A DNA stretch of 8,585 nt, taken from NCBI GenBank assembly GCA_029933295.1, contig JAOZOL010000094.1, positions 1-8,585 on the forward strand, read 5' to 3'. Below are positions 1 through 7,735 of this stretch, one piece after another. Both the position numbers and the translations under genes were made by a program. Position 1 is the first letter of the stretch. Every line of letters starts with the position of its first letter. The DNA comes from Desulfobacterales bacterium. Lineage in GTDB: Bacteria; Desulfobacterota; Desulfobacteria; Desulfobacterales; Desulfosalsimonadaceae. The notes beneath the pieces were generated by a model. It searched no databases, had not been told where the DNA came from, and saw only the letters and a list, made by a program, of their open reading frames with translations.

Positions 1-41
1 AAAAAAATCAGAACTTTTGCGAATCCATCAAATAGCAATAA

Positions 42-71
42 AAAAACCCCGCAAAATTTTACGGGGTTTTT
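42..71 (-). terminator. Rho-independent terminator of the 93-residue membrane protein gene
   Basis: CCCCG (47-51) pairs with CGGGG (62-66), and flanking A and T runs extend the stem to ten pairs around a 10-base loop. Read on the minus strand, the GC-rich stem is followed by seven T residues (complement of 40-46), the classical intrinsic terminator form. It lies about 40 bases past the stop codon of the minus-strand gene. The plus-strand side also ends in a T run, so it could stop transcription from both directions. Confidence 0.85.
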
Positions 72-113
72 ATCAGCTTATTATGCCGATGCTACAACAA
101 ATTTAGACGACAA

Positions 114-395
114 TTATTTTTCTTTTAACGCATCAATCTCTTTTTTCAATTCTTCATTTTCTTTTTTAAATTTATCCACCTCATCTTCAGCGCCCGGCAT
201 AGCAGGTGCAACGCCATCCTCATTCTGCCAGGTGTCTTTTAATTCATCAAACCCCAGATAAAGAGCCAGACAGCCGCCAAGCAGCAGCATTCCTGGAATC
301 GCGCCTGCCAGAAGCTGCAAAAAAGCCTTAAACCAAATTGCCATACCAATGACTCCGATTACGGCTGCAATTGCGCCGCCAATTAATGTTTTCAT
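114..395 (-). CDS. Small two-helix membrane protein with C-terminal coiled coil (unknown function)
   Basis: I do not recognise this 93-residue protein with confidence. Residues about 4-22 and 26-48 form two hydrophobic helices separated by a very short turn (W21, F22, K23). Both are rich in glycine (G6, G7, G14, G17; G31, G35, G40, G41), which suggests tight helix packing in the inner membrane. A charged linker with proline (about 50-70) leads to residues 73-90, which fit a strict heptad: V73, F76, N80, L83, I87, L90 at a/d positions. An asparagine at an 'a' position is typical of parallel dimeric coiled coils. The start is supported by a strong Shine-Dalgarno (AAGGAGGAG, complement of 404-412) 8 bases upstream, and an intrinsic terminator follows the gene. 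It is divergent from the plsB operon, so it is a separate transcription unit. The helix-turn-helix hairpin with a central Trp and a Pro in the second helix loosely recalls magnetosome MamI-type proteins, but this is only a resemblance from memory. Confidence 0.8.
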   Translation of the reverse strand: MKTLIGGAIAAVIGVIGMAIWFKAFLQLLAGAIPGMLLLGGCLALYLGFDELKDTWQNEDGVAPAMPGAEDEVDKFKKENEELKKEIDALKEK

Positions 396-429
396 AAAGC
401 CGACTCCTCCTTCTTTCTCTTAATAATTC

Positions 430-435
430 ATTATA
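430..435 (-). promoter_or_regulatory. Candidate -10 box for the minus-strand membrane protein gene
   Basis: The complement of 430-435 reads TATAAT, an exact sigma-70 -10 consensus, about 35 bases upstream of the start codon and just upstream of the strong ribosome binding site. No good -35 box lies 16-18 bases further up (the best is TTCTAA, complement of 453-458, 3 of 6). In DNA this AT-rich an exact -10 can arise by chance. Confidence 0.3.
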
Positions 436-541
436 TTAATAATTTGGACACGTTAGAATCTTTTAAATATCCATTTGATATTTATGTCATTTAGCATAAC
501 CGTTTTTTGAAAGCAAGGTAAAATTTCTTTAAAAATTTATG

Positions 542-571
542 TTCAAATGTGAATTAACTGCATGTTATAAA
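542..571 (+). promoter_or_regulatory. Candidate extended -10 promoter for the plsB operon
   Basis: TTCAAA (542-547) could serve as a weak -35 box. After an 18-base spacer comes TATAAA (566-571), preceded by TG one base upstream (563-564), an extended -10. The -10 lies inside the imperfect palindrome TGTTATA-AA-TATAACA (563-578), which could alternatively be a regulator site. Transcription from here would give a leader of roughly 75 bases before plsB. Confidence 0.35.
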
Positions 572-652
572 TATAACAGATTATGCCCTTGCAAACAAAA
601 CCATTAATTGTTATTTTTTCTTCTCATTTAAATAAAAAAGCATAGAAGAAAA

Positions 653-3271
653 ATGAAAAAAATACTTACAAAATGGATTAATACAAAAAATCGAAAAACG
701 CATAATCTCTTTGCATGTTATTTACCGTCAAATACCGGATTTCTATCCCGGGTTATATTGAAATTGCTCTTTGGCGGCATTCAATTACCCCCAACGCATG
801 CGCAATCCATTCGGCAACTTGAACAAAAAGGGATCGTCATCCTTGTCAATAAATATAAAAGCGATTTTGAATATTTTTTCTACCACACCCGGTATCAAAT
901 TGAAAATTTACCTCACCCTAGTATCGGGTTTGACTACAGAATTTTTTTATGGCAGCCGGTTTCACGATTTTTAAAAATTATATTTTTCTTTCTGGATTAT
1001 TTTTTTAAACATTTTTCTTTTCCGGATCCATATAAAAGCGGATATATTGAAAAAAAACTCATGGACGGGGAAACCGCACTCCTTTCTCTGGTTGAAGAAA
1101 AAGGCTTTTACAGACGATTTGTAAAGGCAAAAACCGACCCGTTGCATTATCTGATTGAAATTCAAAAAAACCGGCAGCAGCCGATTATTTTTCTACCCCA
1201 CCTGATGTTTTTCAGCAGAACGCCGAGATCCACCCAGCTAACCTTTATTGATATGCTTTTCGGCACACGTGAAAAACCGGGCAGAATCAGACGGCTGGTT
1301 GCATTATTTAAAAATCCCAAAAAAATCTTTATCGAAACATCTGATCCCATTTTTCTTTCAAATTTTTTAAACCGTCAGGACATTGCAAAATTAAATTCAA
1401 AAGACCAGGCAGTAGCGCTCCGTCGTTACCTGATCACCCAGATTAATCAGCACCGTCAGACGATTACAGGACCCGCTTTAAAATCCAAGCTGGAAATCCA
1501 GGAGGAGATGCTGACCAACCGTGAAGTCAGAAATATCATTACAGATTGTGCGGACGAAACGAATCTGTCTCCCATTCATGCACATAAACAGGCGGTTGAT
1601 TTTCTCGATGAAATCGCGGCTGATTATAATCCAACAATAATCCGGATGTATGACATAGTACTGCGATGGATGTTCAAAAATATATTTGAAGGAATGGTGA
1701 TAGACTATAAAGGCTTGGACCGGATCAGGCGGGTGTCCAAAAAAGGTCCGCTGATTCTGGTGCCATGCCACAAAAGCCATCTGGATTACCTGATTATATC
1801 CTGGGTTTTTTTGAATAACAAAATACCCTGTCCGTTAATTGCGGCAGGAAAAAATTTATCATTCTGGCCTTTGGGGCCGATATTTAGAGGCGGCGGCGCT
1901 TTTTTCCTCAGGCGGACATTTAAAGGCGAAATCCTGTATACAAAAATATTTGCCGCATACATTAAAAAGATATTAACAGAAGGATTCCATATTGAATTTT
2001 TTATCGAAGGCGGCAGGAGCCGTACCGGCAAATTGTTAACGCCTAAAATAGGATTCCTTTCACTTCTGATTGATGCGTTTATTGAAAACAACTGGGACGA
2101 TATGACATTTGTACCTATTTATATCGGTTATGACCGGGTGCTTGAAGAAAAGGCCTATATTCATGAAATGGAAGGCGGAAAAAAATCTCCTGAAAATTTA
2201 AAAAACGTCATTAAGGCCAGAAAATTTTTAAAGAAAAAATACGGCAAAATTTATTTAAACTTCCACAAACCGTTTTCATTAAAAAATTATCTGGAAAATT
2301 TCAATCAATCTCCAGCACAAAACATGTTATCTGAATCACAACAAAACATGTATCATCAATTTGGAAGAAAACTTATAGGCGCCATTAACCAGGTCACATT
2401 GATCACCCCCCATGCCATTATCGCAAGCGCCATATTAAACTGCCTCCAAAAACGATTCTATTATAATCAACTGATATCAATCGTTGATACATATATGACA
2501 TATCTGTTATCCCAAAAGGCCACCCTTGCCGATACGCTTATCATAGATCGGCACAGAACCTTCAACCAGGTTCTTGAATCGTTTGTACAAAACAAAATGA
2601 TTGAAAAAAGCGCTTCTGAATTTTCTACATCCACCACATCCAATCCGTTATTTAAAATCAGTGAGTCAAAGCGGCCCGGCCTTGAATATTATAAAAACAA
2701 CGGAATCATTTTCTTTGTTCCGGCGGCATTCACTGCCCTTGCAATTCTCAAGACAGATGCTTTCCAGTTCTCGGCCATTGATATCCATGCCAGCTATAAA
2801 TTCCTGCACGAATTTTTCGAAAATGAATTTATCTTTAACCCGGACCAGCCGGTTGAATATCTGGTTCGAAAAAACCTGAAGGCTTTTATCGACGACGCCA
2901 TTATCATGCCCCATCCCACCCTGCCTGATACATATAACCTGACATCTGCGGGATACAGAAAACTTAATTTATTTGCCGCCTTTCTGGTACCGTATTTTGA
3001 GTCATACTGGGTTGTCTTAAATTTCTTTATGCGTTACACAAAAAAATCCATTTATGATATCAAAGACTATATTAAAAAAATTCAGGGTCTGGGAAATCGA
3101 ATGTATAAACGAAAAGAAATTAAACGAAAAGAATCGATTTCAAAAATCAATTATAAAAATGCGGTCACATTCTTTACCAAACACGGCCTGTCGGAAGCGG
3201 AAAAAAACAAAGATCAAATTGAATTTTACGCTGATGTGATTCAGCGGTATCAGCATTTTCTTCCAAAATAA
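653..3271 (+). CDS. plsB: Glycerol-3-phosphate 1-O-acyltransferase (PlsB)
   Basis: This enzyme transfers an acyl chain from acyl-CoA or acyl-ACP to the sn-1 position of glycerol-3-phosphate, the first step of phospholipid synthesis at the inner membrane. All four blocks of the GPAT/LPAAT family are present: block I H373-KSHL-D378 (the HX4D catalytic pair), block II GAFFLRR (415-421), block III EGGRSRTG (452-459) and block IV VPIYIGY (487-493). Sequence beyond the core also resembles E. coli PlsB, including the helical segment before block I and a YY-NN-rich stretch near residue 683, so this is the long PlsB type, not the short PlsY or PlsC. At 872 residues it is somewhat longer than the 807 of E. 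coli, with a basic N-terminus and C-terminus. The ribosome binding site (AGAAG, about 4 bases upstream) is weak. It is the first gene of the plus-strand block, 3 bases ahead of the murU-amgK fusion. Intact, and I am confident of the family. Confidence 0.95.
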   Translation: MKKILTKWINTKNRKTHNLFACYLPSNTGFLSRVILKLLFGGIQLPPTHAQSIRQLEQKGIVILVNKYKSDFEYFFYHTRYQIENLPHPSIGFDYRIFLWQPVSRFLKIIFFFLDYFFKHFSFPDPYKSGYIEKKLMDGETALLSLVEEKGFYRRFVKAKTDPLHYLIEIQKNRQQPIIFLPHLMFFSRTPRSTQLTFIDMLFGTREKPGRIRRLVALFKNPKKIFIETSDPIFLSNFLNRQDIAKLNSKDQAVALRRYLITQINQHRQTITGPALKSKLEIQEEMLTNREVRNIITDCADETNLSPIHAHKQAVDFLDEIAADYNPTIIRMYDIVLRWMFKNIFEGMVIDYKGLDRIRRVSKKGPLILVPCHKSHLDYLIISWVFLNNKIPCPLIAAGKNLSFWPLGPIFRGGGAFFLRRTFKGEILYTKIFAAYIKKILTEGFHIEFFIEGGRSRTGKLLTPKIGFLSLLIDAFIENNWDDMTFVPIYIGYDRVLEEKAYIHEMEGGKKSPENLKNVIKARKFLKKKYGKIYLNFHKPFSLKNYLENFNQSPAQNMLSESQQNMYHQFGRKLIGAINQVTLITPHAIIASAILNCLQKRFYYNQLISIVDTYMTYLLSQKATLADTLIIDRHRTFNQVLESFVQNKMIEKSASEFSTSTTSNPLFKISESKRPGLEYYKNNGIIFFVPAAFTALAILKTDAFQFSAIDIHASYKFLHEFFENEFIFNPDQPVEYLVRKNLKAFIDDAIIMPHPTLPDTYNLTSAGYRKLNLFAAFLVPYFESYWVVLNFFMRYTKKSIYDIKDYIKKIQGLGNRMYKRKEIKRKESISKINYKNAVTFFTKHGLSEAEKNKDQIEFYADVIQRYQHFLPK

Positions 3272-3274
3272 ATA

Positions 3275-4987
3275 ATGAAAGCACTGATTCTATCCGCTGG
3301 TTACGGTACGCGGCTTCGCCCACACACAAACCATACACCCAAAGCTTTATTCCCCATTGCAGGCCAACCATTAATCGACATCATTATCAAACGTCTTATC
3401 CGTATGGGGGCTTCCGACATTATCATCAATGTCCATCACCTGCATGATCAGATTACGCGTTTTGTCAAAGATGCAAACTATCCGGTAAAGGTAGTCACCC
3501 GTTATGAAAAAAAAATTCTGGGGACCGGCGGGGCCATTAAAAACATATCCGATTTCATGGATGACCAGCCCTTTATCGTAATTAACAGCGATATATTAAC
3601 CGATATTGACATTAAAGCAGTTTATGAATTTCATAAACAACACGACCATCCGGCAACCCTGGTCATGCATGACTATCCCGTTTACAATAACGTTAAGGTA
3701 GATCGAAATGATGAAATTATTGAATTTTTAAATTTAAAAAACAATCCGGGCACCGGCAACTGCATGGCCTTTACCGGCATTCAAATTCTTGATCCATCAG
3801 TCCTGGAATTTATCCCTGACAATCCATTTGTCTCAAGCATTGACGTTTACCGTAAAATGTTGAAAACCGGTTTAAAAATAAAAGCATATACAGCTACAAA
3901 CCATTTTTGGCGGGATATCGGAACCCCTGAAAGCTATTTTGAAGCGGTGTATAAAGAATCGACACCCATTGCATATGAAAAAGCATTCGGCCATAAATCA
4001 AAATCACCCTTTCAGCGTCAATTGCTCTTCGGCGACGGATCAGACCGGAAATGGTATCGGATCGCTTCAAATACCCGTTCAATGATAATGGCTGATCACG
4101 GCATCAATGCCCAAAACAGCAACCAGCATCTGACTGCCGAGGTCGATTCATTCATCAAAATCGGTCAACACCTGCATGAAAAAAAAATACCGGTTCCGGA
4201 AATCTATCATTTTGAGACATTTCCGGGTATCGTCTATATAGAAGACCTCGGAGATACCAATCTCCAGGCTGTCGTTGAGAAAGAAACCAGCGACAAAACC
4301 GTCATCAACTTATATCAATCGGTCATTGACCAGGTTATCTTAATGTCAATCCAGGGCGCCCAATCCTTTCAACCTTCCTGGACTTTTCAAACACCGAGCT
4401 ATGACAAAGACCTGATTTTAAAAAAAGAGTGCCGATACTTTGTCGATGCATTTTTAAACAAATACCTTGATTTGAATGTATCTTTTTTAAAATTAATAAA
4501 TGAATTTGAAGCACTGGCCGGCCTTGCGCTTAAATTTGCTGTGAGCGGTTTTATGCACAGGGATTTACAATCGCGGAACATCATGGTGCGTGATAACAAA
4601 ATCTATTTTATCGATTTTCAGGGCGGACGGCTGGGTCCGGTCCAGTATGATCTGGCCTCACTTTTAACCGACCCCTATGTGAATCTTTCCTCAGACATTC
4701 AAAACCAACTGCTTGATTACAGCGTTGCCAGACTGAAAAGAAAGCGATCAATTGACACAAACACATTTAAAACCGGATACTCCTATTGTGCCATCACCCG
4801 GATATTACAATCTTTGGGGGCATTTGCTCATCTGACGAAAATTAAAAACAAACCCTTCTTTGCCCGGTTTATTCCCATTGCACTGACGAACTTAAATACC
4901 CGCATAAACAAACTGGATTCGCATAATTTTCCATTATTGACAGATATTGTTAAAAACGCTTTGATATCTTTATCGTATTTTTCATAA
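3275..4987 (+). CDS. Bifunctional MurNAc-1-phosphate uridylyltransferase / anomeric sugar kinase (MurU-AmgK fusion)
   Basis: This 570-residue protein joins two enzymes of the peptidoglycan-recycling shortcut described in Pseudomonas. The N-terminal part (about 1-235) is a sugar-phosphate nucleotidyltransferase: G9-YGTRLRP then T21-PK23 is the nucleotide-binding signature, LGTGGAI (82-88) and NSD (104-106) supply base and metal contacts, and the first 35 residues closely resemble MurU as I recall it. The C-terminal part (about 245-570) is an aminoglycoside-phosphotransferase-fold kinase: GDGSDRKWYR (253-262) resembles the AmgK nucleotide loop, HRDLQSRN (428-435) holds catalytic D430 and metal-binding N435, and IDFQGG (446-451) is the second metal site with D447. 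The kinase would make MurNAc (and GlcNAc) alpha-1-phosphate; the transferase would then make UDP-MurNAc in the cytoplasm. The length is close to MurU (about 220) plus AmgK (about 340). It starts 3 bases after plsB with no clear Shine-Dalgarno, so translational coupling is likely. It ends in tandem stop codons. The alternative is a kinase/nucleotidyltransferase pair for another sugar. Confidence 0.85.
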   Translation: MKALILSAGYGTRLRPHTNHTPKALFPIAGQPLIDIIIKRLIRMGASDIIINVHHLHDQITRFVKDANYPVKVVTRYEKKILGTGGAIKNISDFMDDQPFIVINSDILTDIDIKAVYEFHKQHDHPATLVMHDYPVYNNVKVDRNDEIIEFLNLKNNPGTGNCMAFTGIQILDPSVLEFIPDNPFVSSIDVYRKMLKTGLKIKAYTATNHFWRDIGTPESYFEAVYKESTPIAYEKAFGHKSKSPFQRQLLFGDGSDRKWYRIASNTRSMIMADHGINAQNSNQHLTAEVDSFIKIGQHLHEKKIPVPEIYHFETFPGIVYIEDLGDTNLQAVVEKETSDKTVINLYQSVIDQVILMSIQGAQSFQPSWTFQTPSYDKDLILKKECRYFVDAFLNKYLDLNVSFLKLINEFEALAGLALKFAVSGFMHRDLQSRNIMVRDNKIYFIDFQGGRLGPVQYDLASLLTDPYVNLSSDIQNQLLDYSVARLKRKRSIDTNTFKTGYSYCAITRILQSLGAFAHLTKIKNKPFFARFIPIALTNLNTRINKLDSHNFPLLTDIVKNALISLSYFS

Positions 4988-4990
4988 TAA

Positions 4991-5039
4991 TTTAAAAAAT
5001 TTTCCATTGCCGGTGAGGTCAAATCAAAAATTTTTTAAA
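4991..5039 (+). repeat. AT-only 13-bp inverted repeat in the murU-amgK / dapB gap
   Basis: TTTAAAAAATTTT (4991-5003) is exactly repeated in inverted form at 5027-5039, with a 23-base loop. The loop can pair further: ATTG and CC against GG and CAAAT, with bulges. It sits directly after the tandem stops of the fusion gene and 41 bases before dapB. It could be an mRNA hairpin, a processing site or a leaky terminator, or a chance product of AT-rich spacer DNA. There is no GC stem followed by a T run, so it is not a classical terminator. Confidence 0.5.
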
Positions 5040-5080
5040 CGAATAACAAAAAACACCCGCAAATAAAAAGGTAAAAAAAC

Positions 5081-5911
5081 ATGAATAAAATTAAAGTCAT
5101 GGTTAACGGGATGCCCGGAAAAGTCGCCTGCAACATCGCCACCCATATTCTTGCAGATGACCGGTTTGAACTCATTTGCCATTCCCTGACAGGAGCTGAA
5201 GTTGTTGAGGCCGAATACCGGCTCAATCATGCGGCCATCCGCTTAATCCGTCCGGATGTAAGGAATACTCTCATAGAGGAAATAAAAAAAACAAAGGGCC
5301 CATTTATCAGCGTTGATTTTACGTTACCCGTTGCGGTAAATGACAATGCGAAATTTTACTGCCGCCATAATCTCCCGTTTGTAATGGGAACCACCGGGGG
5401 GGACCGCTCGCTGCTTGAAAAAACCGTCAACGACTCCGACGTTTGCTCGGTTATCGCACCGAACATGGCTAAACAGATCGTCGGATTCCAGGCCATGATG
5501 GCATATGCGGCGGAAAATTTTCCCGGCCTTTTTAACGGATATACCCTTGAAATAAAAGAAAGCCACCAGAGTACAAAAGTGGATACCAGTGGTACGGCAA
5601 AAGCCATGGTGACCTATTTCAATAAACTCGGTGTTAATTTTACTGAAAACCAGATTATTAAAATCCGTGATCCGAAAATCCAAAAAGAGGAACTGTGCAT
5701 ACCGGAAGAACACCTCAACGGTCATGGCTGGCACACCTATACCCTGGACTCGCCGGACAGAACCGCTCAATTTAAATTTTCACACAACATCAATGGCAGG
5801 GATATTTATGCATGGGGCACATTTGACGCCATCCTTTTTTTACAGAAAAAAATCGATTCCAATAAAAAAGGCGCCGTATACAATATGATTGATGTTTTGA
5901 AAGGGATTTAA
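5081..5911 (+). CDS. dapB: 4-hydroxy-tetrahydrodipicolinate reductase, plant-type (DapB)
   Basis: DapB reduces hydroxy-tetrahydrodipicolinate with NAD(P)H in the diaminopimelate/lysine pathway, in the cytoplasm. The N-terminal Rossmann domain begins MNKIKVMVNGMPGK, with a GxxG nucleotide loop at G10-G13. GTTGGDR is at 103-109. The active-site segment ESHQSTKVDTSGTA starts at E160; H162 and K166 match the catalytic His and Lys of the family, and S170-GT matches the substrate-binding SGT. Common bacterial enzymes read DAPSGTA here; this one reads DTSGTA, one residue shorter and without the Pro, as in plant DapB. The long stretch FVMGTTGGDR and the C-terminal Y-NMIDVL also match plant enzymes as I remember them. 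At 276 residues it is of normal length. AAAAAGG (5065-5071) lies 9 bases before the ATG. It is the third gene of the block, 93 bases after the MurU-AmgK fusion and 6 bases before the binding protein. Confidence 0.92.
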   Translation: MNKIKVMVNGMPGKVACNIATHILADDRFELICHSLTGAEVVEAEYRLNHAAIRLIRPDVRNTLIEEIKKTKGPFISVDFTLPVAVNDNAKFYCRHNLPFVMGTTGGDRSLLEKTVNDSDVCSVIAPNMAKQIVGFQAMMAYAAENFPGLFNGYTLEIKESHQSTKVDTSGTAKAMVTYFNKLGVNFTENQIIKIRDPKIQKEELCIPEEHLNGHGWHTYTLDSPDRTAQFKFSHNINGRDIYAWGTFDAILFLQKKIDSNKKGAVYNMIDVLKGI

Positions 5912-5917
5912 AGACTT

Positions 5918-7732
5918 ATGAAAAATATCTTGAAGCTTATCATCATATTGTTTGTAATGATTCTTATCCCCTCAACCAATACGCAGTGTAGTGAAAAATT
6001 TCCCGAATCGACGTGGTCCAAAAAAACCTGGCCCCCAAAAACATGGACGGACCGGCCGGATCCCATTGCCGACACGGATGCACTCCCGGGCGGTGAAATA
6101 TCCGTATTCGGGGGGCAGTATCCAAAAAGTTTGAATTATTATCTGGATAATAACGTTCTTTCCTCAGAGGTCTTCGGGGCGCTTTTTGAGACGCTGCTGA
6201 CCATGAACCCGCAAACCATGGAATATGAACCCGGACTTGCCGACAAATGGTCCATCTCAGACGATAAAAAGACTTTTACATTCCATATGAATCCCAACGC
6301 CCGCTGGAGCGATGGTACGCCCGTTACCGCCGATGATGTCAAGTGGACCTATGATGTCATCATGGATCCTAAAAACATGACGGGGCCCCACAAAATCAGC
6401 ATGGAACGGTTTACGCAACCAACAATCCTTGACAAATCAACCGTTCAATTTACCGCCAGAGAAATCCACTGGAAAAATCTGCTGGCAGCCGGCGGGTTTC
6501 ATATCTTATGCAAACACGCGTACCAGAAAAAAGACTTCAATAAAATCAACTTTGCCTTTCCCGTTGTTTCCGGACCATACCGGCTGGGCCAGATCGAGGA
6601 AGGGGTTTTGATAAAATTAAATCAAAGAAAAGACTGGTGGGATATTGGTGCCAAATCGTCTCAACATAAGGGAAATTTTGAAACCCTTACCTATAAATTT
6701 TTTGCGGAACGGACCAATGCTTTTGAAGCTTTTAAGAAAGGGATCATTGATCTGTTTCCGGTATACACGTCCCGGATATGGATCAATGAAACCAACGGAG
6801 ATGTTTTTTTAAAAAACCACATCATTAAACAAAAAGTGCATAACCATAAACCCATCGGGTTTCAGGGGTTTGCCATGAATATGCGCAAACCGCCGTTTGA
6901 TGACATCAAAGTCCGAAAAGCCATGGCCTTTTTGCTGGATCGAAACAAGATGAACCAGACCCTGATGTACAGCCAGTATTTTTTGCATCAATCCTATTTT
7001 GAAGATCTGTATTCAAAAGATATCCCCTGCCCGAATCCGCTCATTAAATTAGACAAAAAAAAAGCAAGGGGCCTTCTTGCCCAGGCGGGCTGGATCGTGA
7101 ATCCAAAGACAGGAATTCTTGAAAAAAAGGGCAAAAAATTCACATTTAAATTTTTAACACGGTCTGCTTCTTCTGAAAAATTTCTTGCCATCTATGCGGA
7201 GGACTTAAAGGATGTGGGCATTGAAATGACCATTGACAAAAAGGACTGGGCATCATGGGCCAGGGACATGGAAGAATTTAATTTCCAGATGACCTGGGCG
7301 GCATGGAGTTCCGGAATTTTTAAAGACCCGGAAAGCATGTGGTCCTCCAAAGAGGCGGACAGAAAAAGCGGAAATAATATCACCGGACTTAAAAACAAAG
7401 AAATTGACCGGCTCATTGAAAAACAAAAGACCCTTTTTGATATTCAAAAAAGAAATGATATTTATCGCAAAATCGATCAGATCATTTACCAGGAATATCC
7501 CTATGTGCTGCTCTGGAACATTGATTATACCCGCCTGTTGTACTGGAACAAATTCGGAACACCGCCTACCGTATTGTCAAAATACGATGATGAAAGCAGC
7601 GCGTTATGGTACTGGTGGATTGACCCGGACTCGGAAGCAGCATTAAATGATGCGATTGACATGAACACCCCGCTGCCGCCAAAACAGCCGTCTGTCCGGT
7701 TTGATGAGGTATTTGGAAAACCAGGTGAATAG
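5918..7732 (+). CDS. YejA-like extracellular solute-binding protein (SBP family 5)
   Basis: This 604-residue protein is a periplasmic binding component of an ABC importer of the peptide/nickel family (SBP_bac_5). Residues 1 to about 23 form a Sec signal peptide: K2, K6, then a hydrophobic core (7-17). C24 lacks a proper lipobox (N-T-Q before it), so a lipoprotein is unlikely. The family signature with GLADKW, F-F-NP-ARWSDG and PVTADDV lies at about 105-145, SGPYRLG at 218-224 and AFEAFKKG at 268-275. The overall pattern, including R-W--FN/MN-R-P-F-D---R-A (about 325-345) and a WYWW motif near residue 564, resembles E. coli YejA more than OppA or DppA. Relatives bind oligopeptides and microcin C (YejA) or muropeptides (YepA of Agrobacterium). 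The gene starts 6 bases after dapB; AAAGGGA (5900-5906) in the dapB end is its likely ribosome binding site. No permease or ATPase gene follows within the window. The ligand is unproven. Confidence 0.88.
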   Translation: MKNILKLIIILFVMILIPSTNTQCSEKFPESTWSKKTWPPKTWTDRPDPIADTDALPGGEISVFGGQYPKSLNYYLDNNVLSSEVFGALFETLLTMNPQTMEYEPGLADKWSISDDKKTFTFHMNPNARWSDGTPVTADDVKWTYDVIMDPKNMTGPHKISMERFTQPTILDKSTVQFTAREIHWKNLLAAGGFHILCKHAYQKKDFNKINFAFPVVSGPYRLGQIEEGVLIKLNQRKDWWDIGAKSSQHKGNFETLTYKFFAERTNAFEAFKKGIIDLFPVYTSRIWINETNGDVFLKNHIIKQKVHNHKPIGFQGFAMNMRKPPFDDIKVRKAMAFLLDRNKMNQTLMYSQYFLHQSYFEDLYSKDIPCPNPLIKLDKKKARGLLAQAGWIVNPKTGILEKKGKKFTFKFLTRSASSEKFLAIYAEDLKDVGIEMTIDKKDWASWARDMEEFNFQMTWAAWSSGIFKDPESMWSSKEADRKSGNNITGLKNKEIDRLIEKQKTLFDIQKRNDIYRKIDQIIYQEYPYVLLWNIDYTRLLYWNKFGTPPTVLSKYDDESSALWYWWIDPDSEAALNDAIDMNTPLPPKQPSVRFDEVFGKPGE

Positions 7733-7735
7733 GTG

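Noticed and set aside
513..592. GCAAGG ... CCTTGC inverted repeat upstream of plsB
   Set aside because: The 6-base arms are separated by about 68 bases of AT-rich sequence with no further pairing. This is likely to be chance.
4179..4187. A9 tract in the murU-amgK fusion (and a similar one near 3507-3515) as possible slippage sites or a frameshift joining two genes
   Set aside because: Reading frame and family similarity continue across both tracts, and the domains are joined by an ordinary linker elsewhere (about residues 235-250). AT-rich codon choice (AAA) explains the runs.
5396..5402. Run of seven G in dapB as a possible phase-variation tract
   Set aside because: The run encodes the conserved TGGD of the GTTGG motif in frame, and the gene is intact on both sides. 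A single short tract in a housekeeping gene is weak evidence for phase variation.
5940..5991. Lipoprotein processing at C24 of the YejA-like protein
   Set aside because: The residues before the cysteine are N-T-Q, which do not fit the lipobox (a branched residue at -3 and a small residue at -1). A soluble periplasmic protein is more likely.
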